Positions 58,643 through 64,000 of a stretch of DNA of 64,000 bases are shown in pieces. Below the pieces are notes generated by a model. That model saw nothing but the letters and a program-made list of their open reading frames with translations, was not told the DNA's origin and ran no database searches. How positions within the stretch are numbered: the first letter of the stretch is position 1; each line of letters starts with the position of its first letter. This DNA comes from Nevskia sp. (GTDB lineage: Bacteria > Pseudomonadota > Gammaproteobacteria > Nevskiales > Nevskiaceae): NCBI GenBank assembly GCA_021732745.1, contig JAKFUK010000001.1, positions 1,252,931 through 1,316,930 of the forward strand, in the 5' to 3' direction. Both the position numbers and the translations under genes were made by a program.

Positions 58643-59787
58643 TGCCCACTCCGGGAATGCCCATGAACGACGCCAACACCTCGCAGCTGCTGACCGAGTT
58701 GCAATCGCATGGCCTGCGACTCGCCGATGACACGGCAGGCGCGCCCAGCCGCCGTGGCGGCGCCGGCCCCAGCGATCACAAGGCGGTGACCATCGATGGC
58801 CGGACGATCATGGTGCCGGTGCACTCGGCGGATGCCTTGTCATCCGCCTATGAGGTAGGCCGGCCGCGCGCCGATGGCAGCGCCACGCTCAAGCGCAACA
58901 GCATTCCGATCAAGAACATCTCGTTCCCGAAGCAGCCACGCTTCTACAAGATGCAGACCTTCGATGGAATTCCGTACTGGAAAATTGCGACCCTGCACGG
59001 CTCGGACGTGCTGGCGACCACGGTGCTGCAGACCTGCGTCCGCTACGGCCGGCGCAGCACCTCCTGCCAGTTCTGCGCGATCGGCGAATCGCTGAAGGGC
59101 GAGCGCACCATCAACCGCAAGACGCCGGCGCAGCTCGGCGAAGTGGCGCGCGCCGCGATGCTGCTCGACGGCATCCAGCACATGGTGATGACCACCGGCA
59201 CGCCGAATTTCACCGATCGCGGTGCGGAAATCCTCTGCGAAAGCGCATTCGGCGTGAAGGCGGCGACCGTCAACCACGCGTGCTTCGCCAGCGGCCTGCC
59301 GATCCAGGGCCAGTGCGAGCCGCCGGATGATCCACGCTGGTATCAGCGGATGAAGAACGCCGGCATCGACACGCTCGGCATGCACATCGAGGCCGTGTCG
59401 CAGTCGGTGCGCGAGCAGATCATGCCGGGCAAGGCGACGGTCACCGTCGATCACTACCTGACCGCGTTCGAGCAGGCGGTCGCCGTGTTTGGTCGAGGCC
59501 AGGTGTCGACCTACATCCTGTACGGCCTCGGCGATACCCGGGAAGCCGTGCTGGCGATGAGCGAAAAGCTGATCGCGCTCGGCGTCTATCCCTTCGTGGT
59601 GCCGTTCGTGCCGATCGCCGGCACGCCGCTGGAGAACCAGCGTTCGCCGGATGCAGCCGAGATGCGCGAGCTGCTGGCACCGCTCGGCAAGATGCTGGTC
59701 AGCGGCGGGCTCAAGTCCGCCGATATCAAGGCTGGCTGCGGCAAGTGCGGGGCCTGCTCCTCGCTGTCGGCCTACGAGCAGGCGTAA
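58642..59787 (+). CDS. MSMEG_0568-family radical SAM protein (Nit1C gene 3)
   Basis: 381 residues, ATG 58642 overlapping the nitrilase stop by one base; a second ATG five codons later is possible. The cluster-binding cysteines appear as Cys132, Cys142 and Cys145 (TCVRYGRRSTSCQFCAIG), a CX9CX2C spacing instead of the usual CX3CX2C. A Cys-rich C-terminal motif CGKCGACS is present at about residues 368-375. KAATVNHACFASGLPI and STYILYGLGDTREAVL belong to the TIM barrel. The reaction is unknown, but the family is only found with Nit1-type nitrilases. Confidence 0.88.
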   Translation: MPTPGMPMNDANTSQLLTELQSHGLRLADDTAGAPSRRGGAGPSDHKAVTIDGRTIMVPVHSADALSSAYEVGRPRADGSATLKRNSIPIKNISFPKQPRFYKMQTFDGIPYWKIATLHGSDVLATTVLQTCVRYGRRSTSCQFCAIGESLKGERTINRKTPAQLGEVARAAMLLDGIQHMVMTTGTPNFTDRGAEILCESAFGVKAATVNHACFASGLPIQGQCEPPDDPRWYQRMKNAGIDTLGMHIEAVSQSVREQIMPGKATVTVDHYLTAFEQAVAVFGRGQVSTYILYGLGDTREAVLAMSEKLIALGVYPFVVPFVPIAGTPLENQRSPDAAEMRELLAPLGKMLVSGGLKSADIKAGCGKCGACSSLSAYEQA

Positions 59788-59790
59788 GCG

Positions 59791-60369
59791 ATGCACGCCA
59801 CCGACTGGATTCCTGCCTGCGCCGCAACCGAAACCGTCGCTGCTTATCGGCCAGTGGAATACCGCGTGAAACTGGCGACCGAAGCCTGGGAACTGCGCGA
59901 AGCCCGCGCCTTGCGCCGCGCGGTGTTCTGCGCCGAGCAGCGCCTGTTTGATTTCACCGACGCCGACGACATCGACGATGACCGTGGCGCGCTGACCCTG
60001 GTCGCCGTGTCCTGCATCCACAGCATGTCCGAGGATGTGGTCGGCACGGTGCGGGTACACGCGCTTGGTAGCAACGTCTGGCAAGGCTCACGACTAGCAG
60101 TGCGCCGCGACTATCGCGGTCAGGCCTGGCTGGGCAGCGAGCTGATCCACCTCGCGGTCAGCCTCGCCCATGCACGCGGCGCAGTGCGTTTCATCGCGCA
60201 AGTCCAGCAGCAAAACGTGGTGCTGTTCGAGCGCCTGCATTGGCGCGCGCTGGAAGCCATCGAACTCCGTGGTCGCCCGCACATGCGGATGGAAGCCGAC
60301 CTCGCCCATTACCCGCCCTGTCTGTCGGTGGAGCGCGGCTTCATCACCACGCTGCGGAGTGCTGCGTGA
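59791..60369 (+). CDS. MSMEG_0567-family GNAT N-acetyltransferase (Nit1C gene 4)
   Basis: 192 residues, 3 nt after the radical SAM gene. GNAT fold with EARALRRAVFCAEQRLFDF, VVGTVRVHALGSNVWQGSRL and RGQAWLGSELIHLAVSLAHARGA, where the acetyl-CoA loop (normally RGxGxG) reads RGQAWLG. The acceptor substrate is unknown. Its stop overlaps the GTG start of the AIR-synthase-like gene. Confidence 0.87.
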   Translation: MHATDWIPACAATETVAAYRPVEYRVKLATEAWELREARALRRAVFCAEQRLFDFTDADDIDDDRGALTLVAVSCIHSMSEDVVGTVRVHALGSNVWQGSRLAVRRDYRGQAWLGSELIHLAVSLAHARGAVRFIAQVQQQNVVLFERLHWRALEAIELRGRPHMRMEADLAHYPPCLSVERGFITTLRSAA

Positions 60370-61430
60370 GCACGTCGCTGAATGAGCTGATCGGGCAATT
60401 GCGCAGCGGTCGCGGTGTCGCCCACAAGCGCGACATCAGCGCGGTAGTCGCGGCCCTCGGCATCGGCGGTGACAGTGCCATCCAGGTCGGCGACGACTGT
60501 GCAGCGATTCCCGATCCGTCCGGCGATGGCTGGCTGCTGCTGGCGATCGAAGGCTTCCTCAGCGAGTTCGTCGAACGCGAACCGGCCTTCGCCGGCTGGT
60601 GCGGCGTGATGGTCAATGTCTCCGACATCTACGCCATGGGCGGCCGGCCGATCGCCGTGGTCGACGCGATCTGGAGCCGCGACGCCGTGCACGGCAGCAC
60701 GATCCTCGAAGGCATGGCGGCAGCAGCGAAGGTTTACGGCGTGCCGGTGGTCGGCGGCCATGCCAATACCCGCGCCAGCAGCGAACAGCTTTCCGTGGCC
60801 ATCCTCGGCCGCGCCACGGCTTTGTTGTCGAGCTTTGAAGCGAAGCCCGGCGATGTGCTGATCGCTGCCACCGACCTGCGCGGCAGCTATCGCCAGCATT
60901 TCTCCAATTGGGATGCCGCCAGCGGCAGCGACCCAGAACGCTTGCGCGGCGATCTGGAAATCCTGCCGACGCTGGCCGAGCAAAAGCTTTGTTGTGCCGC
61001 GAAAGACATCAGCAATGCCGGACTGCTCGGCACCCTGCTGATGCTGCTGGAGTGCTCCGGTGTCGGTGCGGAGGTCGATCTCGATCAGGTGCCGATGCCG
61101 GCCGATGCCGATCCGGCGCGATGGCTGCTGCACACCTTTCCAAGCTACGGCTTCCTGCTCGCCGTGCGGCCCAGCCGGGTCGACGAAGTGCTGGCGCGCT
61201 TCCATGCCCGCGACATTTCGGCATCGGCCATCGGCCGCTGCACGGCTGCTTGCCAGCTGTACTTGAGCGATGACGGCAACAGCGCGCAGGCCTGGGATTT
61301 CGATGAGGAAGCGCTGATCGGTTGCGGGCCGTCGCCTTCCGGCGCGCCTCCACCACCCCGTCATCTTGACTTGGGCGCGATGCCCGAAGTTCGAACGCTC
61401 ACACCTCTCGCCTCCCGAGAAAATGCCTGA
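60366..61430 (+). CDS. AIR-synthase-like ATP-binding protein, Sll0787 type (Nit1C gene 5)
   Basis: 354 residues, GTG start 60366 overlapping the previous TGA (GTGA). PurM/SelD superfamily: IQVGDDCAAIPDP near the start, GWCGVMVNVSDIYAMGGRPIAVV (the metal/ATP site NVSDIxAMGG) and VPVVGGHANT, with a C-terminal domain LTLL-like AKDISNAGLLGTLLMLLE. Relatives such as PurM and ThiL use ATP to activate an oxygen; the substrate here is not known. The end overlaps the next gene by 8 nt. Confidence 0.87.
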   Translation: MSTSLNELIGQLRSGRGVAHKRDISAVVAALGIGGDSAIQVGDDCAAIPDPSGDGWLLLAIEGFLSEFVEREPAFAGWCGVMVNVSDIYAMGGRPIAVVDAIWSRDAVHGSTILEGMAAAAKVYGVPVVGGHANTRASSEQLSVAILGRATALLSSFEAKPGDVLIAATDLRGSYRQHFSNWDAASGSDPERLRGDLEILPTLAEQKLCCAAKDISNAGLLGTLLMLLECSGVGAEVDLDQVPMPADADPARWLLHTFPSYGFLLAVRPSRVDEVLARFHARDISASAIGRCTAACQLYLSDDGNSAQAWDFDEEALIGCGPSPSGAPPPPRHLDLGAMPEVRTLTPLASRENA

Positions 61431-61707
61431 ACTCCGCTTCGAAGTCCGCTGGCCCGACGACACGACCACGCTCTGCTATTCGCCGTCATCGACGATTCGC
61501 GACGCCTTCACGCCGGGCCAGCCGTACCCGCTCGCCGATTTCGTGCGCCGCAGTCAGGCGGCGCTGAATCTGGCCAGCGAGCGCGTGCGCCAGCGCTACG
61601 GCTACGCCTGTTCGAGTGCGGCGCATCAGTTGTCCGAGATCGAACGACGCGCCAGCCAGTACCAGACCGATCCCGCCGCGACGGTCACCGTCATCCGCTT
61701 CACCTGA
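61423..61707 (+). CDS. MSMEG_0570-family protein (Nit1C gene 6)
   Basis: 94 residues from ATG 61423, overlapping the end of the AIR-synthase-like gene. MPELRFEVRWPDDTTTLCYS and SSTIRDAF, then ASERVRQRYGYACSSAA, match the orphan paralogue at 54308. Small, soluble, of unknown function; usually the second-to-last gene of the cluster. Confidence 0.87.
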   Translation: MPELRFEVRWPDDTTTLCYSPSSTIRDAFTPGQPYPLADFVRRSQAALNLASERVRQRYGYACSSAAHQLSEIERRASQYQTDPAATVTVIRFT

Positions 61708-61733
61708 CCGCCGCGACTCACGACTGACGAAAG

Positions 61734-63047
61734 ATGAACGCCATGACCCGCCTACTCCCACCCAATCCCCAGACCAGGCACTACCCCGTCATCGTCATCG
61801 GCGGCGGCCAGGCCGGCCTGTCCGCGAGCTGGCATCTGAAGCAGCGCGGCATCGCCCATGTGGTGTTCGAGAAGCAGCGCATCGCTCACGAATGGCGCAA
61901 CCATCGCTGGGATTCGTTCTGTCTGGTGACGCCGAACTGGCAATGTACGCTGCCGGGCTTTCCGTATCAGGGCAGCGATCCCTATGGCTTCATGCTGAAG
62001 GACGAGATCGTCCAGTACATCGAGGCTTTCGTCGCCAGCTTCGATCCGCCGGTGCTGGAAGGCGTGGCGGTGACCCGGCTGAGCCGGACCGGCAGCGGCT
62101 ATCAGGTGACCACCAGCATCGGCGAATACACGGCTGATGAAGTGATCGTCGCCAGCGGGGCCTATCAGGTGCCGGTGAAGCCGGCCTGCGCCGAACGTCT
62201 GCCGCCGGCGATGTTGCAGATGCACGCCCCTGCCTACCGCAATCCGCAAGCATTGCCGGAAGGCGCAGTGTTGATCGTCGGCACCGGCCAGAGCGGCTGC
62301 CAGATTGCCGAGGACCTGCATCTGGCCGGTCGCAAGGTGCACTTGTGCGTGGGCGGCGCCCCGCGCGCGCCGCGTCGCTATCGCGGCAAGGACGCGGTCG
62401 AATGGCTGAACAAGATGGGTTACTACGACATCGGCATCGACGAGCATCCGAACAAGGATCGCGTGCGCTCGAAGTCCAATCACTATCTCACCGGCCGAGA
62501 CGGCGGCCGCGAGATCGACCTGCGCAAGTTCGCCGCCGAAGGCATGGAACTGTACGGCCGGCTCGACGACATTCGCGGCACCACGCTCCACTTGAAGCCC
62601 GATCTGGAAAAGAACCTCGATAGCGCCGACACCACACTCGAATCCATCAAGGACAGTATCGACGCCTACATCGCCAAGACCGGAATCGAGGCGCCGACCG
62701 AGCCGCGCTATGTGCCGGTCTGGAAGCCGGAAGCCGAGCGCAACGAACTGGATTTCGTCGCTGCCGGCATCAGCACGGTGATCTGGTGTATCGGCTATCG
62801 CTCGGACTACCGCTGGATCGACGTGCCGGTGTTCGACGGTCGCGGCTATCCGGGTCACGACCGCGGCATCACCACGGTGCCTGGCCTGTACTTCATCGGC
62901 CTGCCCTGGCAGTACACCTGGGGCTCGGGGCGTTTTTCCGGCGTGGCGCGCGACGCGCAGCACATCGTCGAGCGGATCGCATCAAGGCTGCACAGCAACG
63001 CGCCGAGGGCGATGGCGGGTTTGAATGCGCTGGCGCTCGGAAGCTGA
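61734..63047 (+). CDS. MSMEG_0569-family flavin-dependent oxidoreductase (Nit1C gene 7)
   Basis: 437 residues from ATG 61734 (a second ATG at 61743 is possible). FAD-binding Rossmann motif VIVIGGGQAGLSASWHLKQRG at residues ~17-37 (GGGQAG core), the second dinucleotide fold VLIVGTGQSGCQIAEDLH for NAD(P)H, and GLYFIGLPWQYTWGSGRFSG near the C terminus. The layout is that of class B flavin monooxygenases. It completes the conserved seven-gene order. Its substrate is unknown. Confidence 0.9.
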   Translation: MNAMTRLLPPNPQTRHYPVIVIGGGQAGLSASWHLKQRGIAHVVFEKQRIAHEWRNHRWDSFCLVTPNWQCTLPGFPYQGSDPYGFMLKDEIVQYIEAFVASFDPPVLEGVAVTRLSRTGSGYQVTTSIGEYTADEVIVASGAYQVPVKPACAERLPPAMLQMHAPAYRNPQALPEGAVLIVGTGQSGCQIAEDLHLAGRKVHLCVGGAPRAPRRYRGKDAVEWLNKMGYYDIGIDEHPNKDRVRSKSNHYLTGRDGGREIDLRKFAAEGMELYGRLDDIRGTTLHLKPDLEKNLDSADTTLESIKDSIDAYIAKTGIEAPTEPRYVPVWKPEAERNELDFVAAGISTVIWCIGYRSDYRWIDVPVFDGRGYPGHDRGITTVPGLYFIGLPWQYTWGSGRFSGVARDAQHIVERIASRLHSNAPRAMAGLNALALGS

Positions 63048-63053
63048 GGCTAT

Positions 63054-63222
63054 TGTAGGCGGGTCGCGACCCGCCGTTTTGGCCTCGGCGCGAACGTCAT
63101 GGCGGGTCGCGACCCGCCCTACAACGCTGGCGCTGGGTAGCTGAGCAAGATCCGACGTAGGGCGGGCCATGCCCGCCTTCACCTCATCAATGGAACGAGC
63201 CGGCGGCCACGGGCCGCCCTAC
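63054..63222. repeat. Cluster of YGTAGGGCGGG-type palindromic intergenic repeats
   Basis: TGTAGGCGGGTCGCGACCCG, GGCGGGTCGCGACCCGCCC then TACA, GTAGGGCGGG-CCAT-GCCCGCC and GGCGGCC-ACG-GGCCGCCCTAC occur within 170 bp in alternating orientation. These resemble widely seen REP-like units. The last one includes the stop codon of the convergent hydrolase gene. Confidence 0.78.
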
Positions 63223-64000
63223 GCGGACCTCAGCCTGTCGTGAAACCGCAGCACCGCCTCCAGTACCACCTCCGGCGCCTCGGTCTGCGGGTAATGCCCG
63301 ACATCCGGCAGCAGCGTCACATCCGGCTTCGGAATCAGCTCGCGGAAGCGCTCGACCATATGCGCCCCCGAAATCGGATCGAGTGCGCCGTCGATCAGAT
63401 GTAGCGGCACCACCGTGTTCTGGAGCGCGCCGACCCAGCGCTCGCGGTTGGCGCGGCGTTCGAGGATGTAGCGGATCATCCGGTGCAGCCGGCGATGGCC
63501 GTTGTCATGGGCAAGCAGCGCCCAGTACACGCTCAGCTCTTCTGCTGACGGCTTGGTCTGCGGCCCGAACACCAGCGCGAAGCTCGGCATGAAGCGCGCC
63601 TCCGTCATCAGCGCCGATACCAGCAGCCCGAGCGGCGACAGCAGCAGCTTCTGGGCGCGCGAAGCACGATGGGTTTCGGGAAACAGCCCGCCGTTCAGCA
63701 GCACGCAGGAGACGATTTCCAGCGACCGATCGCCGATCGCCCGGCGTTCAGCATCGCGGGCCAGCAGTTCCTGGGCCACGGTGTCGCCCACGTCATGGGC
63801 CAGCAGATGCACGCGCCGGACACCGCGATCGCGCAGCAGCGCTTCGGCGATGTCGGCCTGCTCGAAGATCGAAAAATCGCGGCCGGCCGGCTTCGCCGAA
63901 AAGCCGTAGCCGAACATGTCGAAAGCCAGCACATGACCGAAGCGCGCGGCGAGCGCATCCCAGATCGGATACCAGTCGAACGATGCCGTCGGGAAGCCGT
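63219..64000 (-). CDS. Alpha/beta hydrolase, 5' end outside the window
   Basis: The frame is open to the right edge, so the start lies beyond 64000; about 259 residues are visible. GFPTASFDWYPIWDALA then VLAFDMFGYGFSAKP are standard for this fold, and the nucleophile elbow reads HLLAHDVGDTVAQEL, with Asp rather than Ser at the nucleophile position. This fits the epoxide hydrolase/haloalkane dehalogenase branch. The catalytic His is in LLPDVGHYPQTEAPE. Substrate unknown. It converges on the Nit1C cluster across the repeat block and is probably not part of it. Confidence 0.88.
   Translation of the reverse strand, partial: GFPTASFDWYPIWDALAARFGHVLAFDMFGYGFSAKPAGRDFSIFEQADIAEALLRDRGVRRVHLLAHDVGDTVAQELLARDAERRAIGDRSLEIVSCVLLNGGLFPETHRASRAQKLLLSPLGLLVSALMTEARFMPSFALVFGPQTKPSAEELSVYWALLAHDNGHRRLHRMIRYILERRANRERWVGALQNTVVPLHLIDGALDPISGAHMVERFRELIPKPDVTLLPDVGHYPQTEAPEVVLEAVLRFHDRLRSA

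Overview
The window is high-GC (roughly 65% by eye), densely packed bacterial DNA. Its gene content points to a gammaproteobacterium: LptE, DusB, MltF, outer-membrane phospholipase A, DsbD, a GlyGly-CTERM secreted protease and a hopanoid locus. The hopanoid genes and the Nit1C cluster would fit something near the Nevskiales/Solimonadaceae, but that placement is inference. No rRNA, integrase, transposase or CRISPR array is visible. One tRNA is present, tRNA-Ser(CGA).

Layout. 1-1.9 kb: the end of a WD40-like protein and a lipase-PAAR fusion that looks like a type VI secretion effector. 1.9-7.7 kb: a 5'-nucleotidase, a translationally coupled ECF sigma / anti-sigma / DUF4097 operon, a tandem GST-N protein overlapping a LysE exporter, and a VOC protein. 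7.7-14.4 kb: isoprenoid/hopanoid locus (hpnA, hpnG, shc and a squalene synthase on the minus strand; apt; ispA on the plus strand). 14.4-14.9 kb: a 119-bp tandem array of terminator hairpins next to tRNA-Ser. 15-25 kb: mltF, a thioredoxin-like ferredoxin, DUF481, glcF, lptE, leuS, a serine hydrolase and a quinone oxidoreductase. leuS carries a whole DUF559 nuclease-like domain bounded by near-perfect 41-bp inverted repeats and is still in frame. 25-45 kb: desaturase, cold-shock protein, an ACT protein overlapping a malate-dehydrogenase-like gene, a histone-like protein, dusB, an AI-2E permease, a 1466-residue M36 metalloprotease, DsbD plus a redoxin, a sodium:solute symporter and an isoaspartyl peptidase. 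45-52.5 kb: adenylate cyclase, a degenerate GGDEF protein, a Kef-type antiporter, pldA, mazEF and small membrane/lipoproteins.

52.6-63 kb holds the most coherent system: a complete seven-gene Nit1C cluster in canonical order (MSMEG_0572 family, nitrilase, radical SAM, GNAT, AIR-synthase-like, MSMEG_0570 family, flavoprotein). Beside it lie a MocR-type regulator, a second orphan MSMEG_0570-family gene and a porin-like gene. Three sequences fitting the sigma-54 consensus TGGCAYRN4TTGCW (two perfect, one 15/16) stand in front of the orphan gene, the porin and the cluster. All three have a GATCGYAT repeat 15-16 nt upstream. I read this as one nitrogen-responsive nitrile/cyanide regulon; the grouping and the regulatory logic are inference.

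Several short inverted-repeat element families are scattered between genes: GGGAGAGGGG-type at leuS, CTCACGCAGAGAACGC-type at three places, CAGTTTCCAGTTG-type at one place and YGTAGGGCGGG-type near the right end. The leuS insertion suggests that at least the first family has moved.
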